Origin: Watersipora subatra
Lineage: Eukaryota; Bryozoa; Gymnolaemata; Cheilostomatida; Watersiporidae
Direction of reading: 5' to 3'
Assembly (NCBI RefSeq): GCF_963576615.1
Contig: NC_088708.1
Span: 25,427,191 to 25,491,190 of the forward strand
Length of the DNA: 64,000 nucleotides
The position numbers were made by a program, and so were the translations under genes. Positions 54,301 to 63,912 of the stretch are shown here, in pieces. Position 1 is the first letter of the stretch. Each line of letters starts with the position of its first letter. The notes under the pieces were generated by a model. That model had not been told where the DNA came from, did no database searches, and saw only the letters and a list, made by a program, of their open reading frames with translations.

Positions 54301-57173
54301 TCATTCAGAGTCATACCCTTGATTTTTCTCTCTATCACAATACCGGCATCTGTTAGTTCTTGGACTATTTTGTTGGTTTGTTCTTTTTTCTGAAAGATAT
54401 TTTGTCAATAAATGAAATTTTGTCAGAACTGTAACTCCAGAAATAAATACTAAATTTTCATACAACGATAGCATTGCAAGACATTCCACATGGCGCTGTA
54501 ATACCATCATAGATACAGCCGTGTCACTCTTATTCTTTTGTCGTGATTCTTTGTTGCTGTTTGGAAATGAAACACTCATGCAATGTGTCATCTTTGTGCC
54601 TTAGTGACCAATGGAGTCGCACTAGTTTGTGCGCATAGGCTTTGCTTCGCTGTTGTTTCATATGCAGACATATGCCTTGACATCAGACAACACACAACTA
54701 TCGCTCTGCTATAGCGCTAATTGGAAACACAATCTGCTTTCGACCCAGCATAGTGCTTTGGCACTGGCACCCAGGTGTCGCTACACTATTCCTGTATGTA
54801 AACTTAGTATATGTTATGCTATGAAGGTTTTAAATTTTGTAGAATTTCCTGAACAACCTATTAGCGAGTGACCCGCTAGCATTCGTCTCTAGAATATTCG
54901 TATTCATACAAATGTTCACCGCGTACCCTCTGATCCTTTACATAATGAGAGTCCAGTTGATGAATGTCTTGTTTCAATCTGTCTGGCCAAGGTAAGCAAG
55001 CACCTGCTGACACACCTGCCTCAGGGTGTCAGAGTAATTATTTGCCTTCGCAGCTATGCTTACTGTGTGTTTTATGCTTATCATTGCCTTCTTTTCGCAC
55101 TAATTATGAAAATATATTTTCATAATTATATAATATATAGCTACTGTCATCTGTACTATTTTAAAAGTTATTAAATTGTGCACAAATAGCTATCAGAAAG
55201 ATTGAATAAACACAGGGTCACATTTGTCACTCAGCATGGGTGTAGCCTAGCCAGACAAATGAAAATATAAGCAAGAACGAAGGCTTGCAAAAATATAAAA
55301 ACTCTGGTCTATCACTTGTATCAGTAGCCAGAAGGATAATACCCGAGCAGACCACTGTAGCACTGAAGATGCGCGGTAAAAACAATCAAGCGCTTATTAT
55401 AGTTGTATGTTGGAAAATGTAGGTTAAATTCCTGTGCACGTATTGGTAATATTTTTCTGTAAGGTAGCTAATGAAGGCTGCTGATGTACCTAAATATCTG
55501 CAAGCTTTTTATTTCTTGCAATTCACAAAACATTCACGTTTTATATTTCTGTTTTTATATATTTACAGCTGGAAGCACGTTTCATTCCTGAATCTCTCTG
55601 TTGTGGCAACTTGTCTTCTGTTTGCAAGGTTTATGCCACAAATAGCAACCATCTTACGGTATGTCCTGTTGCAGAATGGCGTTTAAACTTATAATATGTG
55701 CTGTTACAGATCGGCCCTTAAACTTACAGTATGTCCTGTTCCAGATCAGCCCTTAAACTTACAGTATGTCCTGTTCTAGATCAGCCTTTAAACTTACAGT
55801 ATGTCCTGTTACAGATCGGCCCTTAAACTTACAGTATGTCCTGTTACAGATCGACCCTTAAACTTACAGTATGTCCTGTTCTAGATCAGCCTTTAAACTT
55901 ACAGTATGTCCTGTTACAGATCGGCCCTTAAACTTACAGTATGTCCTGTTAAAGATCGGCCTTTAAATTTACAGTATGTCCTGTTACAGATCGGCCCTTA
56001 AATTTACAGTATGTCCTGCTCTGGATCGACCCTTAAATTTACAGTATGTCCTGCTCCGGATCGACCCTTAAATTTACAGTATGTCCTGTTCCAGATTGCC
56101 CCTTAAACTTACAGTATGCCCTGTTACAGAATGCTCTTAAAATTTCTGTATGTTCAATTACAACTTTGCCCTTGAAGGAACAAGCTAACAAACAATTGTA
56201 TACTGTCATGTCGTGTTCATTCAAGTGTTCTTTAGTTCTCTTAAAAACAAAAATGTGAAATTATCTTTCTACAATGTTTTACTGTCTTTAACCCAAGGTT
56301 ATTGTACTAATAAAAAAGATGAATTTTATATGAGGTTGTCATTTGAATATTTATTTTTCCTGAACATGTGTTTTATCATTGAACCGCTTGCTAGTCAGCA
56401 GTTTGAAAGAGCAAGCACTTGTTTTGCAGTGTCAGCAATGTCAACTCAGTGCTGGTAACTTGTGTTAGATAGCAGTAATTTATCAGTTCCTACATTATTT
56501 CAAAATCTTGTGTTGGAACATTTTCCTGTCATTCACTACATTTTCTCTGAGCAAAAAAAATGTTGCAGACTTTGTTTAGATATAAACTATGTTATAGATA
56601 CTGAAGATAGTTTATCATACGTTATGTTACAGCGCTGCGCATGTCGTAAACTAAAGACGTGCTGTAGATACTGGACTATCATATGTTGTCCCTTGTTGCC
56701 GCGCGTGCTGTACACACAAAAAATGTAGATAAATGAAATATTGTATACTATGTTACTGATGTGGAACTTACTGCATAAAAGCATTAAAAATGAAATAATA
56801 TGTTATGGGCGTGTATACAATTATACAATAGGTAGTATACTCTTAGGTGCTGCTACATGATATATGATACATTTATCATAAGATGCAGTGAAATATAAAC
56901 ATGTAAAAACACGCTGATATAAATTAAAAATCATGACAAACTCCAATGTATGTGATACACGGTATATATACAAAATGGTGCTAACATGCGTAATGATGCA
57001 GGTACACAGGAACATTCTGTGGCCAGACCTATGCCATCGTTCTGCCAACCTTGACATACATGGTATCGGAGAAAAGAAAAGGTCAACTAACGATAACAAA
57101 GGCATTTGTACACGTGATGATCATTGTATTCTCCGTAGCAAATATTGTAGCCCAATTCTTTTTAAAGATGTGA
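45251..57173 (+). CDS. SLC38A9-like: Gene C: SLC38A9-like amino-acid transporter, complete, 11 exons
   Basis: Eleven exons (45251-45303, 46325-46482, 47388-47558, 49269-49325, 49886-50098, 50905-50997, 51389-51495, 52372-52479, 54843-54991, 55569-55658, 57002-57173) total 1371 nt, 456 residues plus TGA. Every intron phase equals that of gene B. Landmarks: WNATMGTS in TM1 (residues 22-29), PWAITQAG, CRKYLGRVG, YWVLMSNTLYS, sequons NSS, NAT and NQT in the lumenal loop, TVPFFLLCLLVP, NFKSPTLF, TYKTSRWGF, VRDLCIAYI, ISKDCIDQ, TAYPLILYIMRVQL, RYTGTFCGQ, C-terminus VAQFFLKM. Assignment to SLC38A9 rather than other SLC38/SLC36 members rests on the TVPF/NFKSP and VRDLCIAY...SKDCI blocks. Introns 5, 8 and 10 hold large arrays; intron 3 holds a Helitron-like element. 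Divergent from gene B. Only the short start exon precedes TM1. Confidence 0.93.
46325..46482 (+). CDS. Gene C exon 2: TM1-TM2
   Basis: 158 bp. Acceptor TTTCTTAG, donor ATTA|GTAAGT. Encodes FSIWNATMGTSLLVIPWAI, TQAGFLLG and a second helix ending LNFYTAYIMITSTGSI. Confidence 0.92.
46620..46716. repeat. Dispersed repeat R2, copy 1 (intron 2 of gene C)
   Basis: About 97 bp matching 62186-62287, starting ATGATTCTGAGAATTGTGCA and ending after TTATTAAGAAAATGAGCAG. Confidence 0.85.
47388..47558 (+). CDS. Gene C exon 3: TM3
   Basis: 171 bp. Acceptor CTTCTGCAG, donor TACA|GTATGT. Encodes CPAGEVVEYSDVCRKYLGRV then a helix with YWVLMSNTLYSIVQFIY. Unlike A and B there is no large array at its donor, only a 24-bp triplicate 270 bp on (47831-47905). 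Confidence 0.92.
47831..47905 (+). repeat. 24-bp triplicate with donor-like core, intron 3 of gene C
   Basis: Three copies of CATCTACGGTAAGGTAGCAG, each carrying CTAC(G/A)|GTAAGG. Confidence 0.8.
48004..48464 (+). mobile_element. Helitron-like element, family 1, in intron 3 of gene C
   Basis: A|TCTATAAATATAAATCTC at the 5' end, CCCGGCATTCAGCTAG|T at the 3' end; core CCAGTTATAACGATAAAGTT as in the other copies. 461 bp, no protein. Confidence 0.72.
48620..48850. repeat. About 28-bp AT-rich minisatellite, 7-8 copies, intron 3 of gene C
   Basis: Units of the form TATAGTTATAAATATGATA plus CTACTGTG or CTACAG; the last copies carry CTACAGTATAG. Confidence 0.85.
49269..49325 (+). CDS. Gene C exon 4: luminal loop
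   Basis: 57 bp. Acceptor TTTGTAG, donor GATC|GTAAGT. Encodes SYYDIGLLAPESNSSFND, with sequon NSS. Confidence 0.82.
49490..49682. repeat. 33-bp minisatellite, 6 copies, intron 4 of gene C
   Basis: Unit GGACTGGAGTAGCTCTATGA followed by CTTGCGGATGTAT. Divisible by three, hence an artefactual 11-residue peptide repeat. Confidence 0.92.
49886..50098 (+). CDS. Gene C exon 5: luminal loop end and TM4-5
   Basis: 213 bp. Acceptor CATTGTAG, donor GCAG|GTAAAA. Encodes YLRCTDDNVFIHEPVQLWH, NATTNQT, then KTVPFFLLCLLVPLINFK and SPTLFTKFNAAG. The last 16 exon bases with the donor are the template of the array at 50099-50730. Confidence 0.92.
50099..50730 (+). repeat. 33-bp minisatellite repeating the exon 5 donor of gene C, about 19 copies
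   Basis: Units ACAAGTTCAATACAGCAGGT + ACAATATACATGT match the exon end ACCAAGTTTAATGCAGCAG|GTAAAATATGTATGT. About half of the units keep GCAG|GTA, others read GCAGTA with one G lost. The exon 5 reading frame stays open 299 nt past the donor, into the array, repeating KFNTAG after the exon's KFNAAG. Confidence 0.94.
50905..50997 (+). CDS. Gene C exon 6
   Basis: 93 bp. Acceptor CATTGTAG, donor CAGA|GTAAGT. Encodes VISAFYLVGFITYKTSRWGF and HMDFNRSIEQ. Confidence 0.92.
51389..51495 (+). CDS. Gene C exon 7
   Basis: 107 bp. Acceptor CCATTTAG, donor AAT|GTGAGT. Encodes VRTSFPALTGVCTLAFLSHC, TLVAIIRQQKNPKNN; human has LTGVLTLAFFIHNC. Confidence 0.92.
52372..52479 (+). CDS. Gene C exon 8
   Basis: 108 bp. 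Acceptor GCACGCAG, donor CAG|GTAAGT. Encodes VRDLCIAYICVTLTYGYVGC and WPMISKDCIDQ. Confidence 0.93.
53288..53868. repeat. 36-bp minisatellite, 16 copies, intron 8 of gene C
   Basis: Unit CACCAATTAAGGGAGCATAT + CTACATGTACATATAC, almost perfect across copies, so recently amplified. No splice motif. Two open frames of about 200 codons are artefacts of the period. Confidence 0.95.
54843..54991 (+). CDS. Gene C exon 9
   Basis: 149 bp. Acceptor TTTTGTAG, donor CCAAG|GTAAGC. Encodes NFLNNLLASDPLAFVSRIF, TAYPLILYIMRVQLMNVL and FQSVWPR. Confidence 0.93.
55569..55658 (+). CDS. Gene C exon 10
   Basis: 90 bp. Acceptor TATTTACAG, donor TTACG|GTATGTCC. Encodes SWKHVSFLNLSVVATCLLF then ARFMPQIATILR. The donor is the template of the 35-bp array that follows. 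Confidence 0.92.
55655..56135 (+). repeat. 35-bp minisatellite repeating the exon 10 donor of gene C, about 13 copies
   Basis: Exon ends CATCTTACG|GTATGTCCTGTTGCAG; units are AAACTTACAGTATGTCCTGT + TACAGATCGGCCCTT. Each unit keeps the donor GTATGTCC and an acceptor-like TGTTACAG. Confidence 0.93.
57002..57173 (+). CDS. Gene C exon 11 (stop exon)
   Basis: 172 coding bp ending TGA. Acceptor ATGATGCAG. Encodes YTGTFCGQTYAIVLPTLTYM, VSEKRKGQLTITK and the last helix ending ANIVAQFFLKM. Confidence 0.93.
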
Positions 57174-57473
57174 TATTGTTAATTGCTTTGTAACAGCAAA
57201 ATGCTTTAGTTCATTAACTTACCATACAAAAAGTAAATGAAGTTGCATACCTATGGTCTAAGGCTATGTCTCTTGCATGCCACAAGACTGAGCATAAATT
57301 TACTATTATGACTTTTAAGGGTTAGTGTTTCTAAATGCTGACAAGTAGAGCTGTGTAGGTCATACATTGCTTTGATTCTTTTGTGCTGTCAGAAATGTCA
57401 TTTTGTAAAAGAATATAAATTTTAGTTTATTGTGCATCCCTGACTCACAACTATACGAGCTTGACATTTGAAA

Positions 57474-57479
57474 AATAAA
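57474..57479 (+). terminator. Candidate polyadenylation signal of gene C
   Basis: AATAAA 301 bp after the gene C stop codon, just before the 14-bp array begins at 57514. It is the first canonical hexamer I noticed downstream, but such hexamers are common in AT-rich DNA. Confidence 0.35.
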
Positions 57480-57513
57480 CGAGATTATATGTCAGCAAAT
57501 AAACTGTGCTTTC

Positions 57514-59637
57514 AAGTACAATGAAGTAAGTATAATAAAGTAGGTACAATGAAGTAGGTACAGTAAAGTAGGTGCAATGAAGGGGGTACGATGAAGTAGG
57601 TACAATGAAGTAGGCACAGTGAAGTAGGTACCATGAAGTAAGTACAATGAAGTAGGTACAATGAAGTAGGTACAGTGAAGTAGGTACAATGAAGTAGGTA
57701 CAGTGAAGTAGGTACAATGAAGTAGGTACAATGAAGTAGGTACAATGAAGTAGGCACAGTGAAGTAGGTACAGTGAAGTAGGTACAATGAAGTATGTACA
57801 ATGAAGTAGGTACCATGAAGTAGGTACAATGAAGTAGGCACAATGAAGTAGGTACCATGCAGTAAGTACAATGAAGTAGGTACAATGAAGTAGGTACAAT
57901 GAAGTAGGTACAGTGAAGTAGGTACAATGAAGTAGGTACAATGAAGTAGGAACAGTGAAGTAGGTACAATGAAGTAGGTACAATAAAGTAGGAACAATGA
58001 AGTAAGTACAATGAAGTAGGTACAATGAAGTAGGTACAATGAAATAAGTACAATGAAGTAGGTACATTGAAGTAGGTGCAGTGAAGTAGGTACAATGAAG
58101 TAGGTACAATGAAGCACATACAACGAAGTAGGTACAGGGAAGTAGGTACAGTGAAGTAGGTACAATGAAGTAGGTACAGTGAAGTAGGTACAATGAAGTA
58201 GGTACAATGAAGTAGGTACAATAAAGTAGGTACAGTGAAGTAGGTACAATGAAGTAGGTACAATGAAGTAGGTACAATGAAGTAGGTACAATGAAGTAGG
58301 TACAATGAAATAAGTACAATGAAGTAGGTACAATGAAGCACATACAACGAAGTAGGTACAGTGAAGTAGGTACAATGAAGTAGGTACAGTGAAGTAGGTA
58401 AAATGAAGTAGGTACAGTGAAGTAGCTACAATGAAGTATGTACAATGAAGTAGGTACAATGAAGTAGGTACAATGCAGTAAGTACAGTCAAGTAGGTACA
58501 ATGAAGTATGTACAATGAAGTAGGTACAGTAAAGTAGGTACAATGAAGTAGGTACAATGAAATAGGTACAATGAAGTAGGTACAATGAAATAAGTACAAT
58601 GAAGTAGGTACATTGAAGTAGGTGCAATGAAGTAGGTACAATGAAGTAGGTACAATGAAGCACATACAATGAAGTAGGTACAATGAAGTAGGTACATTAA
58701 AATAAGTACAATGAAGTAGGTACAATAAAGTAGGTACAGTGAAGTAGGTACAGTGAAGTAGGTACAATGAAGTAGGTACAATGAAGTAGGTACAATAAAG
58801 TAGGTACAGTGAAGTAGGTACAATGAAGTAGGTACAATGAAGTAGGTACAATGAAGTAGGTACAATGAAGTAGGTACAATGAAATAAGTACAATGAAGTA
58901 AGTACAATGAAGTAGGTACAATGAAGTAGGTACAATGAAGCACATACAACGAAGTAGGTACAGTGAAGTAGGTACAATGAAGTAGGTACAGTGAAGTAGG
59001 TAAAATGAAGTAGGTACAGTGAAGTAGCTACAATGAAGTATGTACAATGAAGTAGGTACAATGAAGTAGGTACAATGCAGTAAGTACAGTCAAGTAGGTA
59101 CAATGAAGTATGTACAATGAAGTAGGTACAGTAAAGTAGGTACAATGAAGTAGGTACAATGAAGTATGTACAATGAAGTAGGTACAATGAAGTAGGTACA
59201 GTGAAGTAAGTGCAATGAAGTAGGTACAGTAAAATAGGTACAGTGAAGTAGGCACAATGAAGTAGGTACAATGAAGTAAGTACAATGAAGTAGGTACAAT
59301 AAAGTAGGTATAATGAAGTAGGTACAGTGAAGTAGGTGCAGTGAAGTAGGTACAATGAAGTATGTACAATGAAGTAGGTACAATGAAGTATGTACAATGA
59401 AGTAGGTACAATGAAGTAGGTACAGTGAAGTAGGTGCAATGAAGTAGGTACAGTAAAATAGGTACAGTGAAGTAGGCACAATGAAGTAGGTACAATGAAG
59501 TAAGTACAATGAAGTAGGTACAATGAAGTAGGTATAATGAAGTAGGTACAGTGAAGTAGGTGCAGTGAAGTAGGTACAATGAAGTATGTACAGTGAAGTA
59601 GGTACAATGAAGTACGTACAGTGAAGTAGGTACAGTA
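57514..59637. repeat. 14-bp minisatellite, about 150 copies, downstream of gene C
   Basis: Unit GAAGTAGGTACAAT with variants (GTACAGT, GCACAAT, GAAATAAGTACAAT). A higher-order block is seen: 58330-58560 recurs at about 58930-59160, and 59205-59400 at 59425-59600. All minus-strand frames are open up to 393 codons because the unit has no stop in any frame. Confidence 0.96.
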
Positions 59638-59756
59638 TACACAAGGGAGAAGCTTATATACATAAAGCAGGCTCTCTCACAATAAGTCCATTTGGTACAG
59701 CTTTACAATTATCATGTACTATTTTTTTTAGCAGATATCTTTCCTAGAAAATATCA

Positions 59757-59897
59757 CGTCTGCTATTACTACCATTGCAGTACTGCTATTATTACCACTG
59801 CAGTACTGCTATTACTACCACTGCAGTAATGCTATTATTACCATTGCAGTACTGCTATTACTACCACTGCAGTACTGCTATTACTAACACTACAGTA
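59757..59897. repeat. 23-bp array, left part
   Basis: Six copies of CTGCTATTACTACCACTGCA + GTA. The array continues in decayed form at 61741-61912, beyond the inserted transposon. Confidence 0.9.
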
Positions 59898-61740
59898 CTG
59901 CCCTATGTTGGTAAAACTAGTTACCAGACCAAATTTTAGTTTTTTCGCTCGCCGCCCCAGAGTTTTCCATCACCTGAGCTAATTTTCACAACAGACATGT
60001 ATTACAAGACAAAGAATGTTCATCTTTGTTTAGAATTATCAATGTGAAGCCTAATCCTCACTAATCCCATTAAACTAGTTATGCAAGCAGAATTCTGAGC
60101 AAGTAGGCCAGGTATTCTGCTGGAATAACTAGTTAGCAAGAGTTATAGACTTATGAATGCAGTTATGTAATGCATGCAGCCATGGTTTCTGCTGGTAAAA
60201 CTAGTTAAAAGGTTTGCAAAAGTTATTATTATCTAAAGATTAAAAAATTATTTGCATAATCACAGTAGATCTAAGGTTTCTGCAGATGGTTTCTGCAGGC
60301 AAAACTAGTTTCTGGCTAACTTAGACAATGCTCGTGCATTATTGCTATCAATTTGCGGTTGAGAAAGAGTCACACTAGTACTAATTTTTATGAACATTGA
60401 AATAATAATTGTGGTGGTTGTACTCACTAGCCAAATGTACATATTCAAAAGAAAGTAATCTACTTTATTAAATAACAAGATTTTTCATATATTTTGTGAG
60501 TAATGTAAAAGGTAGTATCATAAAAATTAATAACAGATGATGATATTACCCAAGTACATAATATAATTACTTGGTTTGCAAATGCATTCTTCCCACATGT
60601 GATGATATTGAAAATTTTAACACGGCATAACATAATTAGTTTAACAAATTTACCATGAGGTTTGCCTGTACTATCACACAAATGGTAGGTGCAATAAACC
60701 TAAAGTAAGAATATACAATCTGTATGTATATGTTACAAATATTATATGCATTAACCATAATAAAAAAACTGTTGAATGTCATCAAAATCTCCATTGGCAT
60801 GTAGTATTATTGCAACAGTTGGTTTGTCTTAGGTTGGATTGAATTGTGTTACAAAAATTCATTGTGGGCTAATCGATGTGCATCTACGTTGTAAGCGTCA
60901 ATCGACTATTGACAAATTTTTTGATGTTACATGGTAAACAGCTACAAAATAATGACCGCACAGATTGCAAAAGTTGTTGCCTATGACAGTGTGCAGACTT
61001 GAGTAATGCTGTTTTAATAAAATGTTGTAGAACTGAGTACTTACTGATCTTTTGATTGTGTCACCTATCCTCGGGTTAGTGGACGTCTTGTCAACTAAAT
61101 AATGAATAAAATTTGTTCGCTCGATATAGGGAATGTTCAAACACTCGCTATAATTTCGAACTCTCTGGCGTTGATTGATGACGGCAGTGCACTCTCTCTC
61201 TCTCTGTTTGACACTCACTTTCACTGCATGGCTCATTCAAACAGTGTGTTTCTCTTCCATGCTGCAGCTTGTTTTTTAACGCACATCTACGGCTCGTGGT
61301 ACTTGCATGGGTCGTATTTGCAGGCTCACAGAATGCGATGTGACAGTGTGGTATTGCCTTCAATTTTATATACTGTGACTATGTGGATACTTTTGTTATG
61401 TTTAGATAATAAAAACTTTTGCAAACATCTTAACTAGTTTTACCAGCAGAAACCATAGCTTCATGCATTGCATAACTGCGTTCATAGCTCTGTAAGTGTT
61501 AATAACTAGTTATTCCAGCAGAATACCTGGCCTACTTGCTCAGAATTTTGCTTGCATAACTAGTTTAATGGGATTATTGAGGATTAGGCTTTACATTGAT
61601 AATTCTAAACAAAGATGAACAATCTTTGTCTTGTAATACACGTCTGTTGTGAAAATTGGCTTAGTTGATTGAAAACTCTGGGGCGGTGAGCGAAAAAACT
61701 AAAATTTGATCTGGTAACTAGTTTTACCAGCATAGGGCAG
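59898..61740. mobile_element. DNA transposon with about 340-bp terminal inverted repeats
   Basis: Left arm 59898-60238 is the inverted copy of 61398-61740. Outer ends read CTGCCCTATGYTGGTAAAAC on both sides; AGTA at 59894-59897 and 61741-61744 is a candidate 4-bp target duplication. CTAGTT recurs several times inside each arm. The 1.1-kb centre has no recognised transposase (the largest frames are plus 61102-61437 and minus 60898-61236, unrecognised), so it is probably non-autonomous. Confidence 0.88.
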
Positions 61741-61912
61741 AGTACTGCTACTACTACCGCTGCAGTACTTTAGTACTATCACTGCAGTACTGTAGTACTA
61801 CCACTGCAGTACTGAGGCACTACTGCTTGCAGTACTGCAGTACTGTAGTACTACAGTACTGCAGTGGTAGTACTGCTATTACTACCACTGCAGTACTACA
61901 GTACTGTTTGCC
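61741..61912. repeat. 23-bp array, right part
   Basis: CTGCAGTACT-rich continuation of the array at 59757-59897; contains palindromic CAGTACTGCAGTACTG words. Confidence 0.85.
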
Positions 61913-62185
61913 TTCTATTATGACTTTGATATCTGTTCTGGCTTATGTTCACTTTTAGTTAGTTTTTCTAGCCTAAAGTAGACTTGTCTCTATCTCTCCT
62001 TCTCTGATGCCTCGTACCATGCTCTACCATATGTAAGCAATAATAACTTTTTTAACCAATCTTTATCATTTTTTCACTCGTTGTTTCAAATCTAAGCAGC
62101 AAACACATCTGTCATACACCAGGAAACATGTTTACGGTTTGTCTAAACTAAATAGCTAGAATTGACATGTGATTTCCAATCCACA

Positions 62186-62287
62186 ATGATTCTGAGAATT
62201 GTGCATCTGTACATCTGCCATAACGGTCTGTGTGCAGACACAATACCAAATCACATTATTAAGAAAATGAGCAGTTGACATTTTCAG
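62186..62287. repeat. Dispersed repeat R2, copy 2
   Basis: Second copy of the element at 46620-46716, same orientation. Confidence 0.85.
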
Positions 62288-62459
62288 ATGATAAATTTAT
62301 CACCTGACAGGGTAAAGTTGTTCGTGTAGCAGATATACAAAAGCGTACACAAATATGTTTTGGTTTTACTTCTGTGGCGGTTGGCTATTGTGATACAACA
62401 TTTATGTCGCGATAATATTTACCACCTCATATGAGCTAGCTGACTACAGCAGTTATTGG

Positions 62460-62600
62460 AATATAACAGTTGTCTTAACATAACAACTATCTGAATATAA
62501 CATTATCTGAATATAACGGCTATCTGAATATAACAGCTATCGAAATCTAACAGCTATCCAAATATAACATCATCTGAATATAACAGCTATCTCACTATAG
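62460..62600. repeat. Degenerate TATAACAGCTATCTGAA tandem repeat
   Basis: About eight copies of a roughly 17-base unit with indels. Confidence 0.8.
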
Positions 62601-62719
62601 AGCCACTCGGCTGTATTACTTTAAATGGTAATGGTATCATTATTCAATTATCCAAACGTTGTAGACTCGCTCAACATGTGCCAGTATTTGAACTGTGGGA
62701 TAATTATAGTAGAACTTAC

Positions 62720-62762
62720 CCAGCCATTCTGACCTGCAGATGAGGCTTTGTGGATGCAACAT
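62720..62762 (-). other. Candidate 43-bp exon of an unknown gene
   Basis: Minus strand: pyrimidine-rich TTACTATTCAATTTCAG acceptor, 43 bp open in more than one frame, then GCTGG|GTAAGT donor. Good splice signals but no recognisable peptide. Confidence 0.25.
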
Positions 62763-63126
62763 CTGAAATTGAATAGTAAATTATTTTTACCCAACTCAGT
62801 ATTACCTAAGATGTATTATTGAGCTTACAGCTATGGCTTTATAATATAATGTACGATATGCTCTAACTTAGATATCAACTATGTTACACTCAACTGGTAA
62901 GATTTTACAAAATATGTTTGTGCCGGGCCCATTCCTTTTAGACACTCATGTACCGGCGATAGGCCTACATAGTTATATAACTGGCTGTAATTAATTTACA
63001 TGTGTATCTGTAAAATACCTTTCATAGTTATGCACTATTTTGTTATATAATAACAACTAAAATTATTTTAGTTGTTAATTTGATTCTATTTAATTTTTGA
63101 TGATACTGTTAACGTTTTCTTAACAG

Positions 63127-63195
63127 ACAGAAGTCAAAAACGCAGTAGCACACTCAACCCTAAACTTGATGCTCAAGCTCAATGAAAACGAAGAG
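63127..63195 (+). CDS. Candidate internal exon of an unidentified gene
   Basis: Acceptor GTTTTCTTAACAG, donor GAAGAG|GTACAC. Of three frames only one is open, reading TEVKNAVAHSTLNLMLKLNE and NEE, 23 codons. It looks like normal amphipathic coding sequence but I do not recognise the family. Its second half, donor and 150 bp of intron are duplicated in tandem (63161-63606). Confidence 0.45.
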
Positions 63196-63606
63196 GTACA
63201 CGACTCATTAATTCGGGAGAATTACACGAGCATGTGGCATAATTATATCACTCTAGGATAATTCTTTTGTCTTAAAACTCATATCCCAAAAAGGAAACCA
63301 TTTTTCATAGTCGAGTTTGGCAAAATTTCCTAGCTTCTGATGAGATTATATATAACTATCACAAAGTAAACAGGAGAATATATTAAACTTGATGCTCAAG
63401 CTCAATGAAAACGAAAAGGGACACGACTCATCGGTTTGGGAGAATTACACAAGCATGACATAATTATATCACTATAGGATATTTCTTTTGTATTAAAACT
63501 CCTATCCCAAAAAAGGAAACCATTTTTCATAGTCAAATTTGGCAAAACTTCTTAGCTCCTGATGAGATTATATATAACTATCACAAAGCAAACTGGAGAA
63601 TATATA
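63161..63606 (+). repeat. 223-bp tandem duplication spanning an exon end and donor
   Basis: Units 63161-63383 and 63384-63606. The first contains the exon end GAAGAG|GTACAC; in the second this reads GAAAAGGGACAC, so GT became GG and the donor is lost. Confidence 0.88.
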
Positions 63607-63689
63607 AATCTAAAATGTGGAATGGGATTTTTTTCTGAGATCATCTTCAGCACTCAGTGATTAAGTATAGCGTCACATCTCTAACTTTC

Positions 63690-63912
63690 TCTTCGAACAG
63701 TTTACTTTTTGCTTATACTAGCTTGCCTGCATATTGTGGGGTCGCTTCTGCCAACTGTATCTTGTAGTAGTACTGGTAAGACAGTTGGAGTACAGGAGCA
63801 ATACAGATTGGATGCCCTTCCAAACACCATCAATAGTCCTTGTGTGATTCAAACCACCGACCTACTGGTCAAGAGCCGGCATACTAGCCACTGAACCATG
63901 GCTACCATACAG
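63690..63912 (-). mobile_element. tRNA-derived SINE
   Basis: Minus strand: TGGTTCAGTGGCTAGTATG (A box) and GGTCGGTGGTTTGAATCACA (B box) about 40 bases apart, followed by a tRNA-unrelated body containing GTTTGGAAGGGCATCCAATC. The 3' end is not sharply defined. Confidence 0.7.

Noticed and set aside
54301..54591. 96-codon minus-strand frame in gene C intron 8
   Set aside because: No domain recognised; could be a decayed element but nothing supports a gene.
57451..59663. Long minus-strand reading frames (up to 393 codons) rich in LYLLHCTYF
   Set aside because: They are translations of a 14-bp satellite in all three frames, with no other coding evidence.
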